In this document: in pieces, positions 15,722 to 24,121 of the stretch | Numbering within the stretch: position 1 is the stretch's first letter | Layout: the number at the start of each line of letters is the position of its first letter | Assembly (NCBI GenBank): GCA_945907105.1 | Contig: CAMDSB010000014.1 | Location: 1 to 27,985 of the forward strand | Direction: 5' to 3' | Origin: Rickettsia typhi | Lineage (GTDB): Bacteria; Pseudomonadota; Alphaproteobacteria; Rickettsiales; Rickettsiaceae | Length of the DNA stretch: 27,985 nt | Position numbers and translations under genes: made by a program | The notes under the pieces: model-generated | What the model saw: the letters and a program-made list of their open reading frames with translations, nothing else | The model's database searches: none | What the model was told of the DNA's origin: nothing

Positions 15722-16153
15722 TTATTTATATTTTATGTCCGAAATAAGAGCAACTTTGGTAAACCCAGCACTTTGTATGCGAGACATTGTTTCAACGATT
15801 ATTCCATAAGATATGCTTTTATCGCCTTTGACAAAGATTCTTGTATCTTTATTTTCTTTGGTGATTTCTTTAAGCTTATCTATTAGAGTATCTTTGCTAA
15901 TCATAGTTTCAAATAGATATAATTGTTCGTTTTTATCTATGCTTATAACCAGAGGCTTAAAACTTCCTGAAATTGGAGCTGATTCTGTTTTGGGTAGGTC
16001 CACCTCAATGCCAGCGACCAGCATTGGCGAGGTAATCATAAAAATAATCAAAAGCACAAGCATCACATCAACCATGGGGGTGACGTTTATTTCATTCATT
16101 AGCTTACGACGTTTTCTACCACCATTTCCACGGCCTTGAATAGATGCTCCCAT
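15722..16153 (-). CDS. tolR: Tol-Pal biopolymer transport protein TolR
   Basis: An ExbD/TolR-family protein of 143 residues that forms, with TolQ, the proton-driven inner membrane motor. The single membrane helix contains the essential protonatable aspartate, Asp29, in NVTPMVDVMLVLLIIFMI, preceded by a Gly/Arg-rich cytoplasmic tail (RGNGGRKRRKLMNEI). The periplasmic domain carries GIEVDLPKTES and DTRIFVKGDKSISYG. It is two bases downstream of tolQ and abuts tolA. ExbD is the alternative family member; the tolA-tolB neighbours settle it as TolR. Confidence 0.95.
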   Translation of the reverse strand: MGASIQGRGNGGRKRRKLMNEINVTPMVDVMLVLLIIFMITSPMLVAGIEVDLPKTESAPISGSFKPLVISIDKNEQLYLFETMISKDTLIDKLKEITKENKDTRIFVKGDKSISYGIIVETMSRIQSAGFTKVALISDIKYK

Positions 16154-16155
16154 AG

Positions 16156-16887
16156 TTACATTTTCTCTTCGTCAATTGCCCTTGAAATTAGGGAGTCTAG
16201 CTCGCCAATAAAATCATCAAGTTTATTATTAATACTATCTATTTCGGAGCATAGATAATTATAGAAAATAGTTGCAGGTATAGCTACAAAAAGACCGATA
16301 GCAGTTGCAAGTAGTGCTTCAGCAATACCTGGGGCTACTACTGCTAGAGTAGTATTTTTCGAAGATGCAATGGATTGAAAGCTGTGCATAATACCCCATA
16401 CAGTACCAAATAACCCTATAAATGGAGCTGATGATCCAACGGTAGCTAGAAACCCTAGCTTAGTTTCAAGTTGTTCAAGTTCTCTATTTCTGGAAAGATA
16501 CATCGAGCCCGATACTCTTTCTTTGTGACCAATCCTAATGGAGTCAGGTTTTTGAGAGTCCTTATTATTACTTTTTTTACATTCACTCATTGCGCTAACA
16601 AAAACAGCAGATAAAGGATTGTCGATAGACCTTTTTACTCTTTCGTAAAGATCATCTAAAACCTGTCCAGACCAGAACACGTTCTCAAAACTCTTCATTT
16701 TCTGCTTGGTAGCAGAAAATAATTTTAATTTATTTACAATAATTGCCCAGCTCCAGATTGAAGCAAAAAGCAGAATTAATATAACAGATTTGCCAATTAA
16801 ATCTGATGACATTACAAGGGATATTATCGACAGGTCAGCAGTAGTTGCTTGTGTCACAACCTGCTCTGCGTTTTCAGCTATTTCCAT
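16156..16887 (-). CDS. tolQ: Tol-Pal proton channel TolQ
   Basis: A MotA/TolQ/ExbB-family inner membrane protein of 243 residues. Three membrane helices are visible: about residues 31-50 (IGKSVILILLFASIWSWAII), a pair of conserved helices in LGFLATVGSSAPFIGLFGTV and AEALLATAIGLFVAIPATIF in the last 105 residues. The GSSAPFIGLFGTVWGI and APGIAEALLATAIGL signatures are diagnostic of TolQ. A cytoplasmic loop of roughly 90 residues lies between helix 1 and 2. It is the first tol gene, 38 bp after phaZ; the usual upstream ybgC thioesterase is absent. Confidence 0.95.
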   Translation of the reverse strand: MEIAENAEQVVTQATTADLSIISLVMSSDLIGKSVILILLFASIWSWAIIVNKLKLFSATKQKMKSFENVFWSGQVLDDLYERVKRSIDNPLSAVFVSAMSECKKSNNKDSQKPDSIRIGHKERVSGSMYLSRNRELEQLETKLGFLATVGSSAPFIGLFGTVWGIMHSFQSIASSKNTTLAVVAPGIAEALLATAIGLFVAIPATIFYNYLCSEIDSINNKLDDFIGELDSLISRAIDEEKM

Positions 16888-16925
16888 ACTAAATTTTAGA
16901 GATTGTTACAAATTAAAAAGCCATA

Positions 16926-18182
16926 CTACACTTTTTGATCATTTGCGTAAACAAAATCTTTTATCGCTGGAACTATCTCTTGTCTAAATTTGCTGCCAGT
17001 AAAAGCACCATAGTGACCAACTCCTTTTTGTAGGTGATATTTTTTCTTACTAGCTGGGATGTTTTTACATAAACTTAATGCTGCTCTAGTTTGACCAACG
17101 GCGGCGATGTCATCATTTTCTCCTTCTATGCCCATTAAAGCAGATTGAGTAATCGATTCCAAATGCACCTCTCTCCCTCTAGAAATGAATTTATCTTTAG
17201 CTAGCGAGAATTCATGAAATACTTCTTTTATAGTTTGTAGATAAAATTCTGCTGGTAAGTCCATTACAGATAAATATTCATCATAGAATTTCTTTTGTTT
17301 ATCAATTTGCTCATTATCTCCATTAATAAGGTGTTTAAATAAATCAACATGAGAGTCTACATGCCTTTGCAGATTCATTGATATAAATCCGGCTAGTTGT
17401 AGGAATCCCGGGTAAACTCTTCGTCTGTGACCTGGATAGTTCGATGGTACATTGGTTATTACGGTTTGATCAAACCATACTAAGCTTTTATCTTCAGCAA
17501 AATCTCCTGGCTTGGTTTGGTTTTTTCTTGCATCAATTGGCCCCCCTATAAGAATCATAGAATTGGGCACGTGGATATCATTATTTTGTGACATCAGCGA
17601 TGTAGCTACCAATACTGGTACTGTAGGTTGGCAAACGGCAAGCACATGAACGTTAGGGCCAAGATATCTTATATAATTAATAACGTAATCAATGAATGAA
17701 TCCAAATCAAAACTACCGCTTGTAATAGGTACTTGGTTAGCGTCAACCCAATCAGTAATATATACATCAAAAAACGGTAACGTATCTTGAACTGTCCCCC
17801 GCAATAATGTAGCATGATGGCCAGACATGGGCGCTACTATTAAAAGCTTTGGCTGATATTTCTTATACTCTGGTTTTTCAAAATGCTGTAAATGACAAAA
17901 CACGTCTTCACACAGAGTATGTTCGTGAATTTCCTGCTCTTTTCCATCTACCATGCATTTGGTAATGCCAAAGGATGGCTTTTTGTATGTTCTAGTCATT
18001 CTTTCAGAAATATCAAGAGTAGCTTTCATAACAGAAGCTAAATGCGTTTTGGCGAAAGGATGAGTTGCCTTTTCAAGCCATTCGTGCATCGCCATTATAC
18101 CAAGTCTAGAATGTGATAAATTATGTCGTGCAGCCTCAACTAGTCCATAAAGAGAATTTGTATCGGGAATAAAATAATTCAT
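16926..18182 (-). CDS. phaZ: Intracellular polyhydroxyalkanoate depolymerase
   Basis: An alpha/beta hydrolase of about 418 residues of the intracellular PHB depolymerase family that degrades native cytoplasmic polyhydroxybutyrate. Instead of a serine lipase box it has VCQPTVPVL with Cys184 in the nucleophile position, in line with the cysteine-type PhaZ of Cupriavidus. The family's PLLIVAPMSGHHATLLRGTV-like segment, VYITDWVDANQVP, MNLQRHVDSHVDLFKHLI and the C-terminal GVGHYGAFTGSKFR with the likely catalytic His are all present. The frame is open back to 18239, but the homologous start is MNYFIPDTN at 18182, with AAGGTAAC upstream, and the extra 19 residues look like spacer. It precedes tolQ by 38 bp. 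A polymer synthase (phaC) is not in the window; the enzyme could also act on short oligomers. Confidence 0.9.
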   Translation of the reverse strand: MNYFIPDTNSLYGLVEAARHNLSHSRLGIMAMHEWLEKATHPFAKTHLASVMKATLDISERMTRTYKKPSFGITKCMVDGKEQEIHEHTLCEDVFCHLQHFEKPEYKKYQPKLLIVAPMSGHHATLLRGTVQDTLPFFDVYITDWVDANQVPITSGSFDLDSFIDYVINYIRYLGPNVHVLAVCQPTVPVLVATSLMSQNNDIHVPNSMILIGGPIDARKNQTKPGDFAEDKSLVWFDQTVITNVPSNYPGHRRRVYPGFLQLAGFISMNLQRHVDSHVDLFKHLINGDNEQIDKQKKFYDEYLSVMDLPAEFYLQTIKEVFHEFSLAKDKFISRGREVHLESITQSALMGIEGENDDIAAVGQTRAALSLCKNIPASKKKYHLQKGVGHYGAFTGSKFRQEIVPAIKDFVYANDQKV

Positions 18183-18423
18183 AACTGTTACCTTGAATTG
18201 AAAAACTATAACATTTATTCTAACATTATTTTTAAGCAACGTTTATAGAAAAATTACTATTATCTTAATTTTACTATAGAGACGATGTATTTTGTATAGT
18301 TATTTTAACATATTTTACGAAAGTAGTTCAAACCCAGCTAAATTTTATCTGTATATTGTCTTTATATATTATCTAATTCGTGTTAATAATAAGCGAATAA
18401 TAATCGGTGTTAATAAATTTATA

Positions 18424-19770
18424 ATGAAAAAGAAAATTGTTGCTTTAGTTGGTCGCCCAAACGTTGGAAAATCAACTTTGTTTAACAGATTGAGTGTGGG
18501 TAAAAAAGCTATAGTACACGATAGGCCAGGCGTAACGAGGGATAGAAAATACTCTGATGCCAAAATTGGTCCTATGGAGTTTACTGTTGTGGATACCCCT
18601 GGATTAGAAGAATCAGAAGAGGGAAAGCTGGAGCATCGTATGATGCAACAAACCATGATTTCAATCGCAGAAGCTGATTTAGTGTGCTTAGTGGTTGATA
18701 ATCAGAGTGGTATTACTCCAGCAGATAAATTCTTTGCCGAATTTATTAGGAAATACGCTAAAAATTATATAGTTATAGCTAATAAATCAGAAAAAAGATT
18801 TAACCATGACCAAGAATATTATAAATTGGGTTTTGGCAACCCTGTGCCAATTTCAGCAGAACATGGTCAGGGGTTGGCAGATCTTTATGATGCAATTGCA
18901 GAAAAAATTGACACGGAAGAGGGAGAGGTAATATCAGATCCTATTAAAGGTGATTGTTTACAAATAGTAATTGCCGGAAGGCCCAATTCTGGCAAATCTA
19001 CTTTTGTAAATGCAATTATCGGAGAAGATAGGATGTTGACTGGGCCTGAGGCTGGCATTACCAGAGAGTCAATTGAAATAGCATGGGATTATAGAGGAAA
19101 TAAGATTAAGTTAATTGATACAGCTGGCCTTAGAAAAAGATCTAATGTCACCCATAGTCTAGAAAAGATGTCGACTGGTGATGCGATTGGCAGCATTAAA
19201 TTTGCCAATACAGTAATTTTAATGTTAGACGCAACAATTGCACTTGAGCAACAAGATCTGACTATCGCAAATTATGTTATTGACCAAGGCAGAAGTCTGG
19301 TAATTGCTGTTAATAAATGGGACTTAATTCGTAAAAAGAAAGAATATAAAGAGGAGTTCGAATATAAACTTGGAACTCATTTGCCTCAAGTAAAGGGTAT
19401 TCCCGTTGTATATCTTTCCGCTATTGATAGTACAACCACAGAAGGAGTTCTGGATAAGTGTATTGATATATATAAATTATGGAACAAAAAAATACCTACA
19501 TCTAAGTTAAATGACTGGCTGGGGTTTGTGCTTGACCGTCATCCGCTTCCGCTTCATAAAAAACTAGGGCGGAGAGTGAGGATAAAATATATGACTCAAA
19601 TGAAATCCAGGCCACCAACATTTAAGCTATTTACCAGTGATCCGGACAGCGTAACGGATTCTTACAGAAGGTATTTAACAAATTCTCTGCGAGATGACTT
19701 TGAAATGCCTGGAGTTCCAATGAGATTCTATTTTGAAAAATCGGACAATCCATATGCTAAGAAGAAGTGA
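18424..19770 (+). CDS. der: Ribosome assembly GTPase Der (EngA)
   Basis: Der has two tandem GTPase domains and helps mature the 50S subunit. The 448-residue product has P-loops GRPNVGKST at residues 10-18 and GRPNSGKST at 185-193, G3 motifs DTPGLEES and DTAGLRKRS, the second-domain G4 NKWD, and the KH-like C-terminal domain (PTSKLNDWLGFVLDRHP, RVRIKYMTQMKSRPPTFKLF, GVPMRFYF). The first-domain G4 reads NKSE rather than NKxD, a variation common in alphaproteobacterial Der. The frame is open back to an ATG at 18292, but those 44 extra residues are AT-rich spacer translation without counterpart in the family; the ATG at 18424 yields the canonical MKKKIVALVGRPNVGKS. It heads a plus-strand run through the ZntB-like gene. 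Confidence 0.96.
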   Translation: MKKKIVALVGRPNVGKSTLFNRLSVGKKAIVHDRPGVTRDRKYSDAKIGPMEFTVVDTPGLEESEEGKLEHRMMQQTMISIAEADLVCLVVDNQSGITPADKFFAEFIRKYAKNYIVIANKSEKRFNHDQEYYKLGFGNPVPISAEHGQGLADLYDAIAEKIDTEEGEVISDPIKGDCLQIVIAGRPNSGKSTFVNAIIGEDRMLTGPEAGITRESIEIAWDYRGNKIKLIDTAGLRKRSNVTHSLEKMSTGDAIGSIKFANTVILMLDATIALEQQDLTIANYVIDQGRSLVIAVNKWDLIRKKKEYKEEFEYKLGTHLPQVKGIPVVYLSAIDSTTTEGVLDKCIDIYKLWNKKIPTSKLNDWLGFVLDRHPLPLHKKLGRRVRIKYMTQMKSRPPTFKLFTSDPDSVTDSYRRYLTNSLRDDFEMPGVPMRFYFEKSDNPYAKKK

Positions 19771-19788
19771 TTATAATAGGATTTGCCA

Positions 19789-20457
19789 ATGAATAAATCA
19801 GTCTTATTAACAAGATCAAAAGCTGCAAATAGTACGCTGAAAGAAAAATTTGGTAATAAAGATTTAGATCTAATTGAGTGTAATCTTATTGAATATGAAT
19901 TATTTCCAGTGAAAGCTGAGTATATAAATCAATTTTCTGACCTAATAATTACTAGTAATTTTGCTGCCAATAACATTCCTGTTGATCCAAGGGCTGATAT
20001 GCCAGTTTGGGTGGTCGGTGAAAAATCGGCGAATACCCTAAAAAACAAGGGTTATAAAGTTAAATTTTATGCATCAAACGTAGAAAATTTAAAGAGACAA
20101 ATACCTGACAATTTGTGTAGCAGAATGTTGTATTTATCAGGTGATCATATAAGTATGAATATGCCGCTTGGGGTAACAAGAAAGATTTTATATAAGACAA
20201 TATACCTTAAACTGCTGTCTGAAAATGAAATTACAAGGTATAAACAAGGTATAGATTATATAGTTTTATATTCTGAGAATTGCGCAAAAACCCTATTAAA
20301 ATTATTAATAGAAAATAATCTAATGAATTATCTAGGAAACACTACATATATTGCTATAAGCTCTAAGGTTGCAAGGGTATTTGAGCGCGTGTTTAAAAAT
20401 GTTGTGGTATGCCATGACAGTGACTCAATGTTAAAATATATAGAAAAACATGACTGA
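19789..20457 (+). CDS. hemD: Uroporphyrinogen-III synthase
   Basis: HemD closes hydroxymethylbilane into uroporphyrinogen III in haem synthesis. The family is poorly conserved in sequence, but the 222-residue length and order of weak motifs fit: VLLTRSKAANSTLKEKF at the start, DLIITSNFAANNI near residue 50, VVGEKSANTLKNKGYKV, MLYLSGDHIS, then YIVLYSENCAKTLLKLL and YIAISSKVARVFE. The two-domain half-repeat is visible in the paired LITSN/LYSEN and VGEK/ISSKVA elements. The position before a helical anchored protein and hemY is the common alphaproteobacterial hemD neighbourhood. A TTG at 19783 is also in frame; ATG at 19789 with AGG about eight bases upstream is preferred. Its last eight bases overlap the next gene (ATGACTGA). 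Confidence 0.85.
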   Translation: MNKSVLLTRSKAANSTLKEKFGNKDLDLIECNLIEYELFPVKAEYINQFSDLIITSNFAANNIPVDPRADMPVWVVGEKSANTLKNKGYKVKFYASNVENLKRQIPDNLCSRMLYLSGDHISMNMPLGVTRKILYKTIYLKLLSENEITRYKQGIDYIVLYSENCAKTLLKLLIENNLMNYLGNTTYIAISSKVARVFERVFKNVVVCHDSDSMLKYIEKHD

Positions 20458-21229
20458 AAAGATCAAATCAAAAGAAAAGAAAAGCTATCCCAAAAGTAAT
20501 AGTAATTTTTTTAGAAATTTTGCTTTAATACTGGGGGGTGTCCTGGTTGCATTTGGATTTTGGATAAAATATAACCCTCAATTATTAGATGGTTTTTTTA
20601 AACAAAAATCTTTGTCTATCAAACAACCCGTGGAGCAAATGGATAAAGATAAGTCTGCCTCACAAGAGAATTACTCTGTTGGGCCTGAGCCACCTTTGCT
20701 CAGTTTTGCGCCAGAAGGAAGTGAAGTAGTTTTAGGTGAGGAAGAACTTGAGACAGCAGAAGATGAAGAGCTAGAAGCCCAGCACCCTTATGAAATAGAG
20801 GTAGAAAGAGATAAATTTGCGGAACAAAACGCTCGTTCTGCAGAGAAGCAGGCTAAATTAGTAAGTGTACTAAATAATTACAGACTATTTCTGGCTAATG
20901 CTGACGAGCTAGTTGCTAAATTTAGACAAGATAAAGGGTTTTATAATGAACTAAGAGTTTTTAACTCTATCATTCATCCTGATATGATTAAAAACACTCT
21001 ATCTTTACTTGAAGATTATAACAAAATGTTATCAAATATGGAATGCGCAGCAACTGATAAATTTGTTGATATTTTTAGTTCAAAGCCATGGAATAAGTTC
21101 ATAAAAATTACAAAAATTTGTAAAGCTAGCGAGGAGAGAGAACAGTTAAAAGATGAGATTAATAAAAATCTAGCTGTATTTATTAATTATATATACTCGC
21201 CTGAGCTACAAGAGAGTTTTATAAAGTGA
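20450..21229 (+). CDS. Membrane-anchored helical protein in the mitofilin/HemX slot
   Basis: I do not recognise a family by sequence. The 259-residue protein has a Lys-rich cytoplasmic tail, one membrane helix at about residues 22-40 (RNFALILGGVLVAFGFWIK), a Pro/Glu-rich acidic linker (about 60-115, including LGEEELETAEDEELEAQ) and a largely helical C-terminal part from about 120 (RDKFAEQNARSAEKQAKLV, then NNYRLFLANADELVAKFRQ). Single anchor, linker and helical periplasmic domain are the layout of alphaproteobacterial mitofilin/HemX-like proteins (COG4223), which usually stand between hemD and hemY, though those are longer. It overlaps hemD by eight bases and precedes hemY by 39 bp. The mitofilin link rests on position and topology, not on residues, and is tentative. 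Confidence 0.8.
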   Translation: MTEKIKSKEKKSYPKSNSNFFRNFALILGGVLVAFGFWIKYNPQLLDGFFKQKSLSIKQPVEQMDKDKSASQENYSVGPEPPLLSFAPEGSEVVLGEEELETAEDEELEAQHPYEIEVERDKFAEQNARSAEKQAKLVSVLNNYRLFLANADELVAKFRQDKGFYNELRVFNSIIHPDMIKNTLSLLEDYNKMLSNMECAATDKFVDIFSSKPWNKFIKITKICKASEEREQLKDEINKNLAVFINYIYSPELQESFIK

Positions 21230-21268
21230 TGGCTTATTATAGTTTAATGTTTAACCTGAGTATTTCGG

Positions 21269-22342
21269 ATGATTAGATTTTTAATTTTATGTGTAGTTTT
21301 TTTTCTCCTTTATATTGGATTTAGTACTATAGGAGAGTATGACTCTGGTATTAAATTTTCTGTATATGATTATCAAATTGAAACTACTTTGTTTGTATTC
21401 CTGACTGTGTTTGTGTTTACCCAGTTATTTCTTATGGTAGCTCTAAAACTAATCTTTTTAATATTTGATTTGCCTACTATTTTAAAGAAAAGATGGTATA
21501 GGAGAAAATTGCAAAAAATAAACAGTAGATTAATAAATGTTTTAGCTGAATTATTGATGGGTAATAAGAAAAAATCTCTTAAAATAACGAGTAATATATT
21601 ATCTGAACTTGATGGAGAAAATAAAGATTTTGTCAACTTAGTGCGTGCGGAAGAAGAAGATAGTTTTGACAAGAAAATTCAATATTATCGTAATTTAATT
21701 GATAAAAAGAATTTTAGTGTATATGCATCAAAAAAACTTGCAGAAATTTTTTATAACAACACGCATCATATACAGGCTGAAGAATTCGCGCTTAAGGCCT
21801 TTAATGAAGATGACACGGATACAGAGTTAATGTTGATTTTGATAAGAATCTATGCAAGCCTAGGCTCGTGGCCGAAAATGGTATTTATTGTATCAAAATT
21901 ACAAAGGGCCGATAGATCTATGCTTGAGTTGAATTCTGAGGAAATAGCATCTTATTATTATGCAGCTTCCAAGCACTATCTTCAAATAGGATCGGAAGAT
22001 GAAGCGAAAAAATATCTTGAATCAGCCCTGGAATATAAGCCAGATTATATCGAGGCATTAAACTTATTTATGGAGTTACTTACAAACAGTAATAATTCTG
22101 CCGCTATATTGAAAGTTCTTAGATCTGCCTTTTTAGCAAACCCTTGTTTTGAAATTGCGAGAATGTTTGCCGATAGTTCTAGAAGTTCTGCGGAAGCAAT
22201 TTATGGTACACTCGCGGGTATAGTACAACCGGTGAAATACCCAGCAGTATTTTTGGCGTTAGCAGGATATTTAGGTATTAAAGAAAAAGTGATCGAGATA
22301 AAAGAGCAAAAATTAATTTCACATGACTCTGTTTCAAAATAA
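21269..22342 (+). CDS. hemY: HemY-type membrane TPR protein
   Basis: A 357-residue inner membrane protein with the HemY N-terminal domain: two hydrophobic helices (about residues 2-18 and 38-65) flanking the short loop GIKFSVYDYQIETTLFVFL, which resembles the conserved periplasmic segment of the family. TPR-like helical repeats follow, for example YASKKLAEIFYNNTHHIQAEE, YYYAASKHYLQIGSEDEAKK and YLESALEYKPDYIEALNLF. The family sits with haem genes in many proteobacteria, but its biochemical role is not settled; it is unrelated to the protoporphyrinogen oxidase that bears the same name in Bacillus. It ends eight bases before zapE. Confidence 0.85.
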   Translation: MIRFLILCVVFFLLYIGFSTIGEYDSGIKFSVYDYQIETTLFVFLTVFVFTQLFLMVALKLIFLIFDLPTILKKRWYRRKLQKINSRLINVLAELLMGNKKKSLKITSNILSELDGENKDFVNLVRAEEEDSFDKKIQYYRNLIDKKNFSVYASKKLAEIFYNNTHHIQAEEFALKAFNEDDTDTELMLILIRIYASLGSWPKMVFIVSKLQRADRSMLELNSEEIASYYYAASKHYLQIGSEDEAKKYLESALEYKPDYIEALNLFMELLTNSNNSAAILKVLRSAFLANPCFEIARMFADSSRSSAEAIYGTLAGIVQPVKYPAVFLALAGYLGIKEKVIEIKEQKLISHDSVSK

Positions 22343-22350
22343 AGAATTCT

Positions 22351-23394
22351 ATGAAGATTGGCTCTAAATCTGAAATTATTCTTGATAATAAGCAAAAATT
22401 TATCTTTGGTATATTGCAAGAAACTGCTGCATCTATTAAGCCTATTACTTTCGTAACTAACATTAGGCATTTATTTTTTAAATCAAAATATCCCAAAAGT
22501 ATATATCTTCATGGAGGCGTTGGAAGGGGTAAAACTATGCTTATGAAGATGTTTTATGATGAGGTAAAAGTTCCTAAAGAAATCATTCATTTTCAGAATT
22601 TTATGCAAATTATGCATAAAAAACTTCACCTGCTTCAGGGAAAATCTGCTAATAAAGTTATTCAAGAATTAGCTGCAGATATTTCAACTAAATCGCAAGT
22701 AGTTTGTTTGGATGAGTTTGAAATAAGAGACATTACAGACGCGATGATAATAATGAGATTATTTCGATATTTATTGAAAAAGGGAGTCTTTATCTTTTTA
22801 ACAACTAATACAATTCCGGATAATTTATATAAAGATGGTATACAAAGAGAATCATTTTTACCCTTTATTGATATGATAAAGAAAAAGTTTCAGGTTTTGT
22901 ATCTGGATACGGCCATTGACTACAGATATAATGCAGTATCTACAATAAAAAATAGAATCTTATATCCAGCTGATTCAAAAACTAACGCCAAAATTAAAAA
23001 GATAAAAGGAGATTTGTATGATGAAGGAGAGCTATCTCCAGTTAATGTAGAGCTGTTTGGCAGAAAACTAAGCTTTCTTAAGGGGCACAGAAATATGCTG
23101 GTTACCAATTTTTCTGAGTTGTTTGAGCGACCTATTGGTTATGCTGATTATGTAAATTTAACTGAGCAATTTAAAATTATTATAGTTGAATCGGTAAGAA
23201 AGATTAAAGCCGATGAAAATGATATAGTAACGCGTTTTATAAATTTTATCGACAATGCATATTTTAATAAAGTAGTGTTGTTCATGGAAATTGAATGTTT
23301 GCCAGAAGAAATTTATTCTTCTAGTAAAAAGAAAGATGCGTTTTTTAGAACTATTTCCAGACTGGCAGAGATGAACTCTGAAGAATATTTATAA
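22351..23394 (+). CDS. zapE: Cell division AFG1-like ATPase ZapE
   Basis: A 347-residue P-loop ATPase of the AFG1/LACE1/ZapE family, which in E. coli acts on the FtsZ ring and in mitochondria on protein turnover. Walker A is GGVGRGKT at residues 55-62, preceded by YLHG. Walker B is VVCLDEFEIRDITDAMIIMRL, a family signature. FLTTNTIPDNLYKDGIQRESFLP marks sensor 1 and the AFG1-specific stretch. The C-terminal FFRTISRLAEMNSEEYL matches the family ending. It is slightly shorter than the enterobacterial protein but appears intact. Eight bases separate it from hemY, so it is probably co-transcribed with the haem genes. Confidence 0.93.
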   Translation: MKIGSKSEIILDNKQKFIFGILQETAASIKPITFVTNIRHLFFKSKYPKSIYLHGGVGRGKTMLMKMFYDEVKVPKEIIHFQNFMQIMHKKLHLLQGKSANKVIQELAADISTKSQVVCLDEFEIRDITDAMIIMRLFRYLLKKGVFIFLTTNTIPDNLYKDGIQRESFLPFIDMIKKKFQVLYLDTAIDYRYNAVSTIKNRILYPADSKTNAKIKKIKGDLYDEGELSPVNVELFGRKLSFLKGHRNMLVTNFSELFERPIGYADYVNLTEQFKIIIVESVRKIKADENDIVTRFINFIDNAYFNKVVLFMEIECLPEEIYSSSKKKDAFFRTISRLAEMNSEEYL

Positions 23395-23455
23395 GTAAAT
23401 TCTCTATCATGAATAGTGGCAATCATAGTATTGATATTAAACCGAATAAAAAATT

Positions 23456-24109
23456 ATGACAAACTTTGATAAACCTAAATTTATTACATTTGAAGGAGGC
23501 GAGGGTAGCGGAAAATCCACGCAGAGTAAAATGTTATATGAATTTCTTCTTTCTAAACAGATAAAAGCTATTCATACGAGAGAAGTTGGGGGTACAATTG
23601 AAGCAGAGAAAATACGGGAGTTATTAGTTTACTCGGAGCTTTTGCCAATGTCGGAATTGTTATTGGTCATGGCTGCTCGCTACGAGCACTTAAGCAAAGT
23701 TATTGTACCAGCTCTGATAGATGGATTTTGGGTTATATGCGATAGGTTTGTGGATTCAACAGCTTGTTATCAATCAGGTGAATCTGGACTAACCATAGAA
23801 GATATTTTTGAATTGCATAATAACTTAATGGGTGTTGGTCGAGAAAATGAGTATTATGGATCTAAAGCTATGCTGCCCGATCTTACATTTTTTATGGATA
23901 TCCCGCCTGAAATGGGTTTAGAACGAGTGGCTATAAGAGGAGATGCAAACAAATTTGAAGCTAAAAACATGGCATTTCATCGTAATATATATCAGAGATT
24001 TAAGTCCATTTCAGCAAGTCAAGCCGATAGAGTTGTTTCGATAAATTGTGCGAATAAAACAGCTGATGATGTACATAAGATAGTGGTTGATAAAATTTTT
24101 ATGAATTAG
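23456..24109 (+). CDS. tmk: Thymidylate kinase
   Basis: The enzyme phosphorylates dTMP to dTDP. The 217-residue product has the P-loop GGEGSGKS at residues 14-21 in the standard FITFEGGEGSGKSTQS, the REVGGT segment (DRX-like TREPGGT with Val for Pro), the nucleotide-site CDRFVDSTACYQ, and PDLTFFMDIPPEMGLERVAIRGDANKFE in place of the usual LDVDPEVGLxRxxxRGxxDRFE. About eleven extra residues (GVGRENEYYGSKAML) precede PDLT and resemble an insertion found in rickettsial forms, by my recollection. It lies 61 bp after zapE, and the stop TAG overlaps the GTG/AGGTG that serves the next gene. Confidence 0.93.
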   Translation: MTNFDKPKFITFEGGEGSGKSTQSKMLYEFLLSKQIKAIHTREVGGTIEAEKIRELLVYSELLPMSELLLVMAARYEHLSKVIVPALIDGFWVICDRFVDSTACYQSGESGLTIEDIFELHNNLMGVGRENEYYGSKAMLPDLTFFMDIPPEMGLERVAIRGDANKFEAKNMAFHRNIYQRFKSISASQADRVVSINCANKTADDVHKIVVDKIFMN

Positions 24110-24121
24110 GTGAAAATTAAT

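Noticed and set aside
18292..18423. N-terminal extension of der from an upstream ATG
   Set aside because: The 44 added residues are the translation of AT-rich spacer, have no counterpart in Der proteins, and the canonical start at 18424 leads straight into the first P-loop.
18380..18423. Two copies of GTGTTAATAA just upstream of der
   Set aside because: The repeats are short and AT-rich and are within what chance gives in such a spacer; no symmetry or spacing suggests a regulator site.
18597..18800. NKSE instead of NKxD in the first Der GTPase domain as a defect
   Set aside because: An acidic Glu at this place is a common alphaproteobacterial variant (NKxE), so it is not evidence of inactivation.
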